This document shows positions 16,726 to 26,699 of a DNA stretch of 64,000 nucleotides, piece by piece. The notes beneath the pieces are model-generated. The model did no database searches. It saw nothing but the letters and a program-made list of their open reading frames with translations, and was not told where the DNA came from. Position 1 is the first letter of the stretch; the number at the start of each line of letters is the position of its first letter. Location of the stretch: positions 124,001 through 188,000 of the forward strand of contig NZ_AUJO01000001.1 of assembly GCF_000424265.1 (NCBI RefSeq). The letters run 5' to 3'. The stretch is from Butyrivibrio sp. WCD3002 (GTDB lineage Bacteria; Bacillota; Clostridia; Lachnospirales; Lachnospiraceae). Made by a program: the position numbers and the translations under genes.

Positions 16726-16735
16726 TTAGTAAAAT
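16707..16735 (+). promoter_or_regulatory. Promoter of the EF-G-like gene
   Basis: TTGTAT, 17 bases, TAAAAT, with a predicted start near 16742 and a leader of about 70 bases. Confidence 0.55.
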
Positions 16736-16811
16736 ATCTCTATAGGGTTGGGGGAAATCTGAATATTCTCAAGCATTTTACCCAAAGAAATAAATTACTG
16801 GAGGAACAGAG

Positions 16812-18902
16812 ATGAAAGTTTACACTAGTGACAAAATTCGTAATGTCGTACTCTTAGGTCACGGGGGAGCAGGAAAAACTTCTCTAGCTGAGGCAATGGC
16901 ATATCTTGCAGGTATCACTTCCCGCATGGGTAAGGTAGCTGATGGAAATACCGTTAGTGATTTCGACAAAGAAGAGCAGAAGCGTCAATTCTCAATCAGC
17001 ACAACAAATATTGCGCTTGAGTGGGATGATCACAAGATCAACCTTCTTGATGCACCGGGATTTTTCGATTTTGTTGGTGAGGTTCAGGAAGCAATGAGTG
17101 TTGCTGATGCAGCAATTATCGTAGTTTCAGGTAAGGCCGGCGTCGAGGTTGGAACTGAGAGAGCATGGGATCTTTGTGAGAAGTACGGAATACCGCGTAT
17201 GTTCTTTGTATCCGATATGGATATTGATGATGCTTCATACAGACAGGTAGTTCAGGATCTTACAGATAAATATGGTAAAAAGATTGCACCATTCAACCTT
17301 CCTATTCGTGAGAATGAGAAGTTTGTAGGTTATGTAAATGTTATTCAGGAGAAGGGCTTCCGTTGGGAAGGCAAGGACGCAGTTGAGTGCGAGATCCCTG
17401 AATATAATAAAGAATATCTTAGTCAGTATCGTGACACTCTCATGGAAGCAGTTGCTGAGACCAGTGAAGAGTTCATGGACAGATATTTCAGCGGTGAGAC
17501 CTTCTCAGAGCAGGAGATCCGTTCCGCACTTCGCAACAATGTTTGTGACGGTTCTATCGTTCCCATCGAGATGGGTTCAAGCATTCTTGCTCAGGGTGTT
17601 TATACACTTCTTGATGATATCATCAAGTATATGCCCGCTCCCGAGAACCGCAAGATGGCCGGCATCAACATGAAGACCAATGAGATTTTCGAAGCAAACT
17701 TCGATTTCTCAAAGCCTAAGACAGCTTTCGTATTCAAGACCATGATGGATCCTTTCATTGGAAAGTATTCCATGATCAAGGTTCGTTCAGGCGTTATCAA
17801 GACTGATGATGTTATGTACGATTCCAACAAGGATACAGAAGTTAAGATTGGTAAGATATATGTAATGCAGGGTAATAAGACTATAGAAGTACCTGAGCTT
17901 CACGCCGGTGACTTCGGTGCCCTTCAGAAGCTTGATATCAGTACAGGTGATACCCTTTCAACCAAGGCTAATCCTGTTCAGTACGCTAAGATGGACATCT
18001 CTGAGCCTTACACCTACATGAGATATAAGGCAAAGAATAAGGCTGATATCGATAAGATTGCTCAGTCTCTTGCAAAGCTTTCAGCTGAGGATGCAACTCT
18101 TAAGGTTGTTAATGATGCTGAGAACCGTCAGTCACTTATCTATGGTATGGGTGACATGCATCTGGATATTGCAGTTAGTAAGCTCCTTAACGAGTACAAG
18201 GTTGAAGTAGAGCTTGATAAGCCCAAGGTAGCTTTCAGAGAGACTATCCGCAAGAACTCAGATGTTGAGTACAAGTATAAGAAGCAGACCGGCGGACATG
18301 GTCAGTATGGACATGTTAAGATGCGTTTCTCACCTTCAGGTGATGATACACAGGCTTACACCTTCGAGCAGGAGGTTGTAGGTGGAGCAGTTCCGAAGAA
18401 CTACTTCCCGGCTGTTGAAAAGGGTATAAATGAGGCTTCTCAGAGAGGACCTCTTGCAGCATATCCTGTTGTTGGCGTTAAGGCTGTTCTTTATGACGGA
18501 TCCTACCATCCGGTTGATTCCTCTGAAATGGCCTTCAAGGTTGCAGCAAGTAATGCATTCAAGAAGGGCTTCATGGAAGCAGGTCCTGTTCTTCTTGAGC
18601 CTATCGCAAGCCTTAAGGTTACTGTTCCGGATGCATATACCGGTGACGTTATGGGTGATCTCAATAAGAGAAGAGGCCGCGTTCTCGGAATGAATCCTAC
18701 AGGTAACGGCAAGCAGGTTATTGAAGCAGACATTCCTATGATGGAGCTTTACGGCTACTGCACAACACTTCGTTCAATGACAGGTGGCGCCGGTGATTAT
18801 GAATATACCTTTGCACGCTATGAGCAGGCACCTTCAGACATTCAGGAGAAGGAAGTTACTGCAAGAGCAGAGAAGGTTAAGGAAAACGGCATCGAGGATT
18901 AA
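16812..18902 (+). CDS. EF-G-like translational GTPase paralogue
   Basis: A 696-residue five-domain GTPase related to elongation factor G (FusA2-type paralogue). G1 is GHGGAGKTS (residues 16-24), and G3 is DAPGFFDFVGEV. The G4 motif is unusual: FVSDMD in place of the standard NKxD, with the aspartate kept and the Asn-Lys changed. Domain IV shows FRETIRKNSDVEYKYKKQTGGHGQYGHV, and domain V is near the end. Such paralogues usually do not replace canonical EF-G; their role, possibly in stress or ribosome recycling, is not established here. The start ATG 16812 follows TGGAGGA. It is single, divergent from tyrA, and closed by a strong terminator. Confidence 0.88.
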   Translation: MKVYTSDKIRNVVLLGHGGAGKTSLAEAMAYLAGITSRMGKVADGNTVSDFDKEEQKRQFSISTTNIALEWDDHKINLLDAPGFFDFVGEVQEAMSVADAAIIVVSGKAGVEVGTERAWDLCEKYGIPRMFFVSDMDIDDASYRQVVQDLTDKYGKKIAPFNLPIRENEKFVGYVNVIQEKGFRWEGKDAVECEIPEYNKEYLSQYRDTLMEAVAETSEEFMDRYFSGETFSEQEIRSALRNNVCDGSIVPIEMGSSILAQGVYTLLDDIIKYMPAPENRKMAGINMKTNEIFEANFDFSKPKTAFVFKTMMDPFIGKYSMIKVRSGVIKTDDVMYDSNKDTEVKIGKIYVMQGNKTIEVPELHAGDFGALQKLDISTGDTLSTKANPVQYAKMDISEPYTYMRYKAKNKADIDKIAQSLAKLSAEDATLKVVNDAENRQSLIYGMGDMHLDIAVSKLLNEYKVEVELDKPKVAFRETIRKNSDVEYKYKKQTGGHGQYGHVKMRFSPSGDDTQAYTFEQEVVGGAVPKNYFPAVEKGINEASQRGPLAAYPVVGVKAVLYDGSYHPVDSSEMAFKVAASNAFKKGFMEAGPVLLEPIASLKVTVPDAYTGDVMGDLNKRRGRVLGMNPTGNGKQVIEADIPMMELYGYCTTLRSMTGGAGDYEYTFARYEQAPSDIQEKEVTARAEKVKENGIED

Positions 18903-18912
18903 TGGTAATTAC

Positions 18913-18945
18913 GGGGCATCGCTATTTTGCGATGCCTCTTTTTTT
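18913..18945 (+). terminator. Terminator after the EF-G-like gene
   Basis: GGGGCATCGC / GCGATGCCTC stem with a 6-base loop and seven T, 11 bases after the stop codon. Confidence 0.93.
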
Positions 18946-19045
18946 ATACTTTTTTTAGCCTTTCTTTAATGTGTGTTGATACTATTATGCTACGATATTT
19001 AAAATGAAGTATTACTGTAATGTGATAATCTATGAGGAATGAATT

Positions 19046-20989
19046 ATGCCAATGTTTGGAATTCATAGTGCTCTGAGATATGAGATAGTAGGCGAGTATG
19101 CAAGTCTTTTTCTTTCTTTACTCATCCTTGTTTTTATGGTTTTAACAAAACCAAGACAATCAAAAGCTTTTAGCTTCCTTCTATGGGGCAATGTCACTTC
19201 GATCGTTGCCACTGTTTTGATGATTTTTATAGTGGAGATCGCAAGTAATACGGAGTATTACAGCAGGAGCTCTTTCACAATACTGCTGATAGTATTTCTT
19301 GTTCTATATGCTCTTATTCTGGTTGATACCTTCAATTACATAAATCTGATGAGTGAACGAAGAATTCAAAGGCGTTCTGTCATTGTGATGATCTATATCT
19401 TAGTGGCAGTGATTTATTTTTCAGGAGCGATCTATCAGGTTGCCATGAAAAATTTCTATTATGTAAGGACTGACGGCATAGATCTGACGCATTTTACCAG
19501 ATATTACTGTATAGCCGGAATTGTTTGCGCTACTATATGCTTTGCTATGTGTTTTCAAAGAAGATCGACCATATCAAGAATAGTTATGAGGGGAATTTAT
19601 ATAGTGATTCCGCTCGAATTTGTTGTACTTTTTGCTCAGGTATTGGACAGAAATTCCATTTTCAGTGCGGCTACCTATACTTTACCATTCATTGCTATTT
19701 ATCTGCTTTTCCATTCAAATCCATATGATGAGGATACGGGTTGTCAGAATGTTGGGGCAATGGAGAGCAGATTCATCACAAACAACAAGATGGGAAGAGT
19801 ATTCTATCTGGCATATATCGAATTTCCGCAGCTTCTTGGAAATTCCAGAAATCCCAATTATGAGACGCTGACCCTGGAGCTTGCAGATGTTTGCAGGAAA
19901 ATCGAGCGTATTTCAAGAAAAATCCACCTTTACAGGGTTAATTACGGAACCTTCATTGCCATTATGGAAGTTAAGGAGCGCTCTGATGCCGAGAATTATG
20001 CCGATCAGATGCGTGATATTTTGGAGGATTTCTATAAGACTGATATCGATCATATACATTATTTTCTGGGTGTTGGCGGTGATAGCAGACGTTTTGTGGC
20101 ACAGGGAAATAAATGGACTCAGTTTTTCATGAAATATATCAAGCAAAAATATATGGTAGATGGACAAAATGTGTATATTTTTGCTAACGGTAGCGACTTC
20201 CGCGCTTATGATGATATCTATAATATAGAACAGACTTTGGCAGATATCAGAGCAAAGATGGATCCGGATGATGATAGAATCCTTTGCTATGCACAGCCTA
20301 TTTACAGCGTCCGGAAGGAGAGCTTCAGATCGGCTGAGGCACTTATGCGTCTTTGCATCGACGGCAGAATGATACCTCCGGATGAATTCATTAAGATTGC
20401 AGAAACCACAGGATGTATCCATTCTCTGACTGTTATTATGATGCACAAGGTTTGTAAGGCTGTAGAGGACCTTTCCCTGGAATATGATTTTGATGCGCTG
20501 ACAATAAACTGTTCAACTGCGGATTTTGTGGATAAGGAATTCTATAAAGAAATTATGGATATTATCCATACCTATAATGTTGATCAGAAGAAGATAAGGC
20601 TTGAGCTTACCGAGTCTATGATGGCGGATAGCTATGATGCTGTTAAGTACAATATGAATATGCTTAACATGGAGGGTATCCAGCTTTACATGGACGATTT
20701 TGGAACCGGCTACTCAAATCTTGAGCGTGTTCTTGACGTTCCTGTTCAGACAATTAAGTTCGATAAATCCCTGCTCTATAAGTCCATCGAGGATTCACGG
20801 GTTGAGGATATTATCTCCTATATGATCGATACCTTTAAGAAAAATGGCTTCATTACGCTGGTTGAAGGTGTAGAAGATGAGAAGCAGAAAAATTACAGTA
20901 TAAACCGTGGTTTTGACTATATTCAGGGATATCATTATGCAAAACCCATGCCGATAGAAAACCTGGTAAAATATTTCAAAAAGAAGTAG
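19046..20989 (+). CDS. Membrane EAL-domain c-di-GMP phosphodiesterase with degenerate GGDEF
   Basis: A 647-residue membrane signalling protein. The first about 225 residues form roughly seven membrane helices. A GGDEF-like fold (about 235-390) follows but lacks a GGDEF signature, so cyclase activity is unlikely. The EAL domain (about 400-645) looks catalytically complete. It keeps the EAL Glu in AEALMRL, the metal residues in TINCS, LELTES and MDDFGTGYSNL, the Lys/Asp in IKFDKSLL, the Glu in LVEGVED, and QGYHYAKP. The expected reaction is hydrolysis of c-di-GMP to pGpG, sensed through the membrane domain. The start ATG 19046 follows TGAGGAA. It is likely monocistronic, since leuS has its own promoter. 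Confidence 0.9.
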   Translation: MPMFGIHSALRYEIVGEYASLFLSLLILVFMVLTKPRQSKAFSFLLWGNVTSIVATVLMIFIVEIASNTEYYSRSSFTILLIVFLVLYALILVDTFNYINLMSERRIQRRSVIVMIYILVAVIYFSGAIYQVAMKNFYYVRTDGIDLTHFTRYYCIAGIVCATICFAMCFQRRSTISRIVMRGIYIVIPLEFVVLFAQVLDRNSIFSAATYTLPFIAIYLLFHSNPYDEDTGCQNVGAMESRFITNNKMGRVFYLAYIEFPQLLGNSRNPNYETLTLELADVCRKIERISRKIHLYRVNYGTFIAIMEVKERSDAENYADQMRDILEDFYKTDIDHIHYFLGVGGDSRRFVAQGNKWTQFFMKYIKQKYMVDGQNVYIFANGSDFRAYDDIYNIEQTLADIRAKMDPDDDRILCYAQPIYSVRKESFRSAEALMRLCIDGRMIPPDEFIKIAETTGCIHSLTVIMMHKVCKAVEDLSLEYDFDALTINCSTADFVDKEFYKEIMDIIHTYNVDQKKIRLELTESMMADSYDAVKYNMNMLNMEGIQLYMDDFGTGYSNLERVLDVPVQTIKFDKSLLYKSIEDSRVEDIISYMIDTFKKNGFITLVEGVEDEKQKNYSINRGFDYIQGYHYAKPMPIENLVKYFKKK

Positions 20990-21006
20990 GCAGGAATGTA
21001 AGAACC

Positions 21007-21035
21007 TTGAATAAGGCACCTTTATATGGTAAAAT
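21007..21035 (+). promoter_or_regulatory. leuS promoter
   Basis: TTGAAT, 17 bases, TAAAAT. The predicted start near 21042 leaves a leader of about 42 bases, too short for a T-box. Confidence 0.7.
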
Positions 21036-21083
21036 TTGAAAAGTTTATTTTCGCGAAAATCCATATAAAATGAGGTGCTATAA

Positions 21084-23501
21084 ATGTCAGAGTTATACAA
21101 TCACAAAGAAGTCGAGCAAAAATGGCAGAAGATTTGGGATGATGAGGATGCGTTCGCAGCCACAGATGATTATTCAAAGCCCAAATACTATGCTTTAGTT
21201 GAGTTTCCCTATCCTTCAGGACAGGGACTTCATGTAGGACATCCTCGTCCGTATACAGCGCTTGATATCGTTGCACGTAAGCGCAGAATGCAGGGCTACA
21301 ATGTTCTTTATCCTATGGGATGGGACGCTTTTGGTCTTCCCACTGAGAACTATGCCATCAAAAATCACATTCACCCCAAGATTGTAACAGCAAACAATGT
21401 TAAGAAGTTCAAGGATCAGCTTCATTCCCTTGGATATTCTTTTGATTGGAAAAGAGAGATCAATACAACTGATCCCCATTATTATAAGTGGACACAGTGG
21501 ATCTTTTTAAAGCTTTTCAAGGAAGGTCTTGCTTATAAGAAGGAGATGCCTATCAACTGGTGTACTTCCTGTAAGGTCGGCCTTGCTAACGAAGAGGTTG
21601 TTAATGGTGTTTGTGAGCGCTGTGGTTCAGAGGTAGTTCGTAAGGTTAAGAGCGAGTGGATGCTGAAGATCACAGAATATGCGGATAAGCTCATCGACGG
21701 ACTTGATGGTGTTGATTATATTGAGAGAGTAAAGGTATCCCAGAAAAACTGGATCGGCCGCAGTACAGGTGCTGAGGTTGATTTTGCAATCAAGGATACA
21801 GAGGATCATCTGACAGTTTATACCACAAGATGCGATACACTTTTTGGTGCTACATATATGGTTGTTTCTCCTGAGCATCCTTATCTTGATAAGTATCAGG
21901 ACAGAATTTCTAACTGGAATGATATCATTGCATACAGAGAAGCAGCTGCTAAGAAGTCTGACTTCGAGAGATCAGAGCTTGCAAAGGATAAGACCGGTGT
22001 CCAGATTGACGGACTTATGGCTATCAATCCTGTAAACGGCAAAGAAATTCCAATCTGGGTTTCAGATTATGTACTTATGAGCTATGGTACAGGTGCTATC
22101 ATGGCGGTTCCTGCTCATGATGACAGAGACTGGGAGTTCGCAAAGAAATTTAACCTTCCTATCATTCAGGTTGTTGCCAAGGATGGCGAAGAGGTAGATG
22201 TTAACGCAGCAGCATTTACAGATGTTGCAACAGGCGTTCTTATCAACTCAGATTTCATCAATGGCCTTTCAGTAAGCGATGCTAAGGAAAAGATGATTTC
22301 CTTCCTTGAAGAGAAGAAGATCGGCCATGCACAGGTTAATTACAAGCTTCGTGACTGGGTATTCTCACGTCAGAGATATTGGGGAGAGCCTATTCCGATT
22401 GTTGATTGTCCTAAGTGCGGATATGTAGCAATTGATGAATCAGAGCTTCCGCTTCTTCTTCCTGAGGTAGAGAGCTATGAGCCTACAGATAACGGTGAGT
22501 CACCTCTCGCAGCTATGACAGACTGGGTTAATACAACATGTCCCTGCTGTGGAGGCCCTGCTAAGAGAGAGACAGATACAATGCCTCAGTGGGCAGGTTC
22601 ATCATGGTACTTCCTCAGATATACAGATCCTACCAATGACAATGCACTTGCAAGTAAAGAAGCACTTAAATACTGGATGCCTGTAGACTGGTACAACGGA
22701 GGAATGGAGCATACAACACTTCACCTTCTGTATTCCAGATTCTGGCACAAGTTCCTTTATGATCAGGGTGTTGTAACAACTCCGGAGCCTTACCAGAAGA
22801 GAACAAGCCATGGAATGATCCTTGGTGAGAACGGCGAGAAGATGAGTAAGTCCCGCGGTAACGTTGTTAATCCTGACGATATCGTAGAGGATTACGGTGC
22901 AGATACACTTCGTACCTACGAGATGTTCATCGGTGCATTTGATCTTGCTGCTTCATGGTCTGAGGACGGTGTAAAGGGCTGCCGCAGATTCCTTGAGAGA
23001 GTATGGAAGCTTCAGGATATTCTTGTAGATGGAGATGAGTATTCAGACGACCTTAAGGGCGAGATGCACAGAACCATCAAGAAGGTATCAAGCGATTTTG
23101 AGAACCTTAAGTACAACACAGCTATTGCAGCTATGATGTCACTTATAAATGACTTCTATAAGAAGAATGCTGTTACTAAAGCAGAGTACAAGACACTTAT
23201 CACAATGCTCAATCCTGTAGCGCCTCATATTACTGAGGAAATCTGGCAGAGAATTGGCGGTGAAGGAAGACTTTACCAGCAGACATGGCCTGAATATGAC
23301 GAGGCACTTACTGTTGAGAATACAGTAGAGATCGCAGTACAGGTTAACGGTAAGGTACGTGCTACAATCTCAATTGGCAAGGATGATCCTAAGGATGATG
23401 TACTTGCAAAGGCAAGGGAAGCTATCTCAGGTAAGTTTGATGGAAATATCATCAAAGAGATTTATGTTCCCGGTAAGATTGTAAATATCGTTATGAAATA
23501 A
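21084..23501 (+). CDS. leuS: Leucine--tRNA ligase
   Basis: Class I synthetase charging tRNA-Leu, 805 residues, full length. The HIGH-type motif reads [12 protein letters not shown] (residues about 52-63), and KMSKS lies near residue 582. The CP1 editing domain (about 220-400) has the threonine-rich [14 protein letters not shown] and the conserved [19 protein letters not shown]. Two Cys pairs occur in a zinc-like insertion ([12 protein letters not shown]...CERCGSEV) and again at CPKCGY/CPCCGG. The start ATG 21084 follows TGAGGTG. Unlike pheST it has no tRNA-sensing leader here. Confidence 0.97.
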   Translation: MSELYNHKEVEQKWQKIWDDEDAFAATDDYSKPKYYALVEFPYPSGQGLHVGHPRPYTALDIVARKRRMQGYNVLYPMGWDAFGLPTENYAIKNHIHPKIVTANNVKKFKDQLHSLGYSFDWKREINTTDPHYYKWTQWIFLKLFKEGLAYKKEMPINWCTSCKVGLANEEVVNGVCERCGSEVVRKVKSEWMLKITEYADKLIDGLDGVDYIERVKVSQKNWIGRSTGAEVDFAIKDTEDHLTVYTTRCDTLFGATYMVVSPEHPYLDKYQDRISNWNDIIAYREAAAKKSDFERSELAKDKTGVQIDGLMAINPVNGKEIPIWVSDYVLMSYGTGAIMAVPAHDDRDWEFAKKFNLPIIQVVAKDGEEVDVNAAAFTDVATGVLINSDFINGLSVSDAKEKMISFLEEKKIGHAQVNYKLRDWVFSRQRYWGEPIPIVDCPKCGYVAIDESELPLLLPEVESYEPTDNGESPLAAMTDWVNTTCPCCGGPAKRETDTMPQWAGSSWYFLRYTDPTNDNALASKEALKYWMPVDWYNGGMEHTTLHLLYSRFWHKFLYDQGVVTTPEPYQKRTSHGMILGENGEKMSKSRGNVVNPDDIVEDYGADTLRTYEMFIGAFDLAASWSEDGVKGCRRFLERVWKLQDILVDGDEYSDDLKGEMHRTIKKVSSDFENLKYNTAIAAMMSLINDFYKKNAVTKAEYKTLITMLNPVAPHITEEIWQRIGGEGRLYQQTWPEYDEALTVENTVEIAVQVNGKVRATISIGKDDPKDDVLAKAREAISGKFDGNIIKEIYVPGKIVNIVMK

Positions 23502-23528
23502 TAGTAAAATAAAATGAATTAGCAATAG

Positions 23529-23559
23529 GAACAGGCTGTTTTTTCAGCCTGTTCTTTTT
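23529..23559 (+). terminator. leuS terminator
   Basis: GAACAGGCTG / CAGCCTGTTC perfect 10-bp stem, T-rich loop, then five T. The remaining ~245 bases to the next gene are very AT-rich. They hold only a small inverted repeat, ATGTATG-AATG-CATACAT at 23739-23756, close to the next ribosome site. Confidence 0.93.
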
Positions 23560-23804
23560 ATTATCAAAAGGTATTACTTCGGTTTTATTAAAAATAAAAA
23601 TATGTTATTCGAAGCACTGTTATAAAAATATAATCTTGATTTTTTTTAGTTTTAAATATGTATTTACCAATTCTTAAATTTTTGGAAAATCGTATATAAG
23701 TGTATGTTTATTTCATTTAATTTGTGTAGAATTAAATTATGTATGAATGCATACATTTATGCCAAATTTTGATAATTTATCCTTTTTGATGAGGAGGGAA
23801 GACG

Positions 23805-25517
23805 ATGAGTGTATTGAATCTTATACGTGTTGATGAAAAGAAAATTCATGACCTGAGTGTTAAAGAGAAATTCGACTCGACATTCAAACAGATAATCATT
23901 ATGTTCTGCACAACTGCGGCAATTTTGGCAATAACCATTATTGCAGCTCTTATTTCCATAAGAACGATTTATCGTAAGTATTACACAATGAATACCTATC
24001 AAGCTGAGATAAGAATAGATGTACAGGCTTTATCTAAAGCTTTTCTGTGGGCACTTTCATCTCCCGATGATTCAATTCGGCAAGAGCAGCTTGGAAAAGC
24101 CATGGAGAAGTTTGCGGAGTTTGATGCCAATCTTGAAAATTTGGCGACAGTACTGGATGATACCTCAGCATTAACAGCGGTGTCAAATGATCTTAAGGTA
24201 GTACAGCAGAATGGTAAGACGCTTGGTAATATGTTCACCGACGGATCAAGCTCGGAAGAAATATTCTACTATTTCAATGATACGCTATATCCTTCTATTG
24301 ATGCTGCGGTGCAGGATTTTAAGAGTGTTTCCTCAGGGTCAAAGGAATCTGCAGCGGCAGCATACCGGAACGCTCTCATTATAGGTATAGTGCTTTCGAC
24401 GCTTTCAATAATCATCGTAATCATGGTTATGATTTATATCGTTGATGTTAAGAGAAAACTTTCGAAGTCAATTCTTGAGCCTGTTGAAGAGATTTCCAAG
24501 GCCGCTGACGATATGTCCAGATGTAATCTTAATATCAACATTGATTATACATCCGGAGATGAACTCGGCAGGCTTGCAAAGGACCTTAATGAGTCTACGT
24601 CCTTCACTGAACAGATAGTTGCGGATATCAGAGAAACCTTAAAGCTGGTTGCGGATGGCGATTTTACTCAGGGTACGCTTCATCCGGAGCTTTATAAGGA
24701 AGATTTCGCTCCTATCAAAGAGGCTCTTGATAATATTACAGAGTCACTTTCGGATACTCTTTCCAGAGTTAAAGATTCATCACATAGCGTATCAGAAGGT
24801 GCAAGCGGAATGAGCAGGGGAGCAACTGATCTGGCAGAAGGAGCTACCGATCAGGCTGCAGCCGTTGAAGAGCTTACAGCATCTGTTAATACCGTTACTG
24901 AGCAGACAAAGCTTATGGCAGAAACAGCTGAGAAATCCAGAAAGATGGCCGATAAGGTTCGTGAGGACGCTGATGCCAGCGCTCGCAAGATGCATCTTGT
25001 TACAGATGCTATGGTAAGGATCACAGAGGCATCTAATGAGATTGAGCAGGTAACCAACTCAATTGAATCGATTGCCAAGCAGACACAGCTTCTTGCTCTT
25101 AACGCATCCATTGAGGCTGCCAGAGCAGGAGAGTCAGGAAAGGGCTTCGCAGTTGTTGCTGAAGAGATCAGTACGCTGGCCAGCCAGAGTTCTGAGGCTG
25201 CAAAGAATACACATCAGCTTATTCAGGATACAATGGAAGAAATCAGGAACGGTAATGACGTAGTTGGAGAAACCACCGATGCTCTTCAGCAGATGCAGCA
25301 ATCAGTTGAAGAAATTACCGGCATGATTATGGAAACCGGAGAGATGGCACAGAATCAGGCCACCAGCATGGAAGAAATCAACGAAGGTATCGATCAGATT
25401 TCCTCAGTAGTCCAGAGTAACTCCGAGACCGCCCAGGAATCCAGCAACGTTTCTCAGACCCTTACCGAGCAGTCTGAAGACCTGACCAGAATGATCAATC
25501 AGTTTAAACTGCGGTAA
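23805..25517 (+). CDS. Methyl-accepting chemotaxis protein
   Basis: A 570-residue transmembrane chemoreceptor. TM1 (about 29-52) and TM2 (about 188-212) enclose a roughly 135-residue extracellular helical sensor of the four-helix-bundle type. A HAMP domain follows (about 213-265), then the long signalling coiled coil. The highly conserved hairpin tip is IAKQTQLLALNASIEAARAGESGKGFAVVAEEI, which contacts CheA/CheW. No C-terminal CheR/CheB-tethering pentapeptide is seen. The start ATG 23805 lies behind GAGGAGGG. No other chemotaxis genes are in the window, so it is an orphan receptor. The ligand cannot be inferred. Confidence 0.94.
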   Translation: MSVLNLIRVDEKKIHDLSVKEKFDSTFKQIIIMFCTTAAILAITIIAALISIRTIYRKYYTMNTYQAEIRIDVQALSKAFLWALSSPDDSIRQEQLGKAMEKFAEFDANLENLATVLDDTSALTAVSNDLKVVQQNGKTLGNMFTDGSSSEEIFYYFNDTLYPSIDAAVQDFKSVSSGSKESAAAAYRNALIIGIVLSTLSIIIVIMVMIYIVDVKRKLSKSILEPVEEISKAADDMSRCNLNINIDYTSGDELGRLAKDLNESTSFTEQIVADIRETLKLVADGDFTQGTLHPELYKEDFAPIKEALDNITESLSDTLSRVKDSSHSVSEGASGMSRGATDLAEGATDQAAAVEELTASVNTVTEQTKLMAETAEKSRKMADKVREDADASARKMHLVTDAMVRITEASNEIEQVTNSIESIAKQTQLLALNASIEAARAGESGKGFAVVAEEISTLASQSSEAAKNTHQLIQDTMEEIRNGNDVVGETTDALQQMQQSVEEITGMIMETGEMAQNQATSMEEINEGIDQISSVVQSNSETAQESSNVSQTLTEQSEDLTRMINQFKLR

Positions 25518-25588
25518 CCTGACAGCGCCCTTTGAATTGGGCCATTGACTCATTTCCAGGTCGGTTAGGCTCGCTTGTTTTTCTAATG

Positions 25589-25829
25589 TCGAGGCGCTTT
25601 CACTGCTTCATGCTCCGAAAAAACTTGCAGGCCGCATATGGGTATATTTTATATCATGGTCATAACGGCGCAATGCGCCTACAACAAAAAGCAGAAAATC
25701 CTTTGAGCAAGCTCAGGATTTTCTGCTTTATTTGTTTTGCCGCTTGCTACGCAAGCTCTATGACCATGATTATTTACACTTTGAAGCGGCCTGCTGCAAA
25801 CAGTTTTCTCCGCATGAGTGAAAGCGTCT
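25589..25829. repeat. Large nested imperfect palindrome with three internal hairpins (element C)
   Basis: A roughly 240-bp structure lies in the 596-bp gap after the chemoreceptor. Outer arms run from GGCGCTTTCACT (near 25593) to AGTGAAAGCGTC (near 25817), and GCAGGCCGC matches GCGGCCTGC further in. A perfect 12-bp stem, ATCATGGTCATA (25653) with TATGACCATGAT (25759), closes a multi-branch core. The core has a GGCGC-AAT-GCGCC hairpin and a GCTTGC-TAC-GCAAGC hairpin. At its centre is a perfect 15-bp stem, 25688-25702 with 25715-25729. It could be a structured RNA, the chemoreceptor terminator or a remnant of a non-autonomous mobile element. The flanks hold smaller hairpins only; I see no gene in this gap. 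Confidence 0.75.
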
Positions 25830-26090
25830 TTCTCCATAAGAAAAACAGACACTCACCTAAAATACCCGAAAATGAACCGATGGGCGATTTCATAGAGCAA
25901 AGCTCTTCAAACTGAGATAAACTGCATTGTGCCGTTTGTATGACATTTATAGATAGTTTATAAAATAATAATGATTTTTTAGGTGCGAGTTAACTATAGT
26001 TTCATTTTGCATTGATAAAATCAAAATATAACAAACGCCTATAGATATATAACAGAAAATGGAAATTTACTACTTATTTGCCAAAGCTTT

Positions 26091-26122
26091 AGAAATAAAA
26101 AAGCACTAGAAACCTAATGCTT
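26091..26122 (-). terminator. Terminator of the XRE regulator gene
   Basis: On the minus strand AAGCATTAG-GTTT-CTAGTGCTT is followed by a T-rich run. The regulator's TAG stop codon is itself part of the stem. Confidence 0.75.
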
Positions 26123-26539
26123 TAATTTTGATACCTTATATTGTGCAAACTCAATTAGTTCATTTTTTGATTCTTTATCTAATTTAGAAAAGTAGTAGAG
26201 GAGTTGTAGTTCCAGATTGTTTAATCCAGAATGACGACTATCTGATTTGAAGGAAGAAAGTTCGGCTTCTTCGAGTGTACGAGATGTATAGTCAGGAGCA
26301 TCAAAATATATCTCATTATCGAGTGGAACGCAGAGCTTTAATAGCTCATCAGTTGTAAGACCATAGAAGTTGGCAAGTTTATATAACGAAATAATGCTTG
26401 GGGTACGTTTACCAGCTTCATACTGCTGATAGGTTGGTTGTTTTACATCAATATTGGCAGCAATATAACTTTGCGTATATCCATGAATAGAACGTAACTC
26501 TCTTAGTTTATTGGCGATTTTTTCGTTATCATTATCCAT
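26114..26539 (-). CDS. XRE-family helix-turn-helix transcriptional regulator
   Basis: A 141-residue DNA-binding protein. The N-terminal HTH_3 domain (residues about 8-65) has the recognition pattern YTQSYIAANIDVKQPTYQQYEAGKRTPS and IISLYKLANFYGLTTDELL. The C-terminal half (about 70-141) is helical and unassigned; it may bind a ligand or mediate dimers. The gene is divergent from the zinc-ribbon membrane protein gene across a 160-bp gap containing a 12-bp palindrome, so autoregulation and control of that neighbour are plausible. The start ATG 26539 on the minus strand follows GGAGGC. Confidence 0.88.
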   Translation of the reverse strand: MDNDNEKIANKLRELRSIHGYTQSYIAANIDVKQPTYQQYEAGKRTPSIISLYKLANFYGLTTDELLKLCVPLDNEIYFDAPDYTSRTLEEAELSSFKSDSRHSGLNNLELQLLYYFSKLDKESKNELIEFAQYKVSKLKH

Positions 26540-26604
26540 TAGTTGATTTGCCTCCGTTTAACAATAGTTTAGTCGAGATTAGGCAAAGGTAGATTAAGAT
26601 GCGA

Positions 26605-26616
26605 TATATCGATATA
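26605..26616. promoter_or_regulatory. Palindrome in divergent region, possible regulator site
   Basis: TATATCGATATA, a perfect 12-bp palindrome (overlapping CGATATATCG), lies midway between the divergent XRE regulator and the zinc-ribbon protein gene. Confidence 0.35.
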
Positions 26617-26699
26617 GGCAAATGCAATAATTCTCAAAAATCCATTTACGTCAGAACTAATCATCTGACAAAAATCATATATGAAGGGAGCGGTTTTTT

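Noticed and set aside
25532..25915. 127-residue + strand reading frame after the chemoreceptor
   Set aside because: It is a read-through of the nested palindrome with no ribosome site; the structure explains the sequence better.
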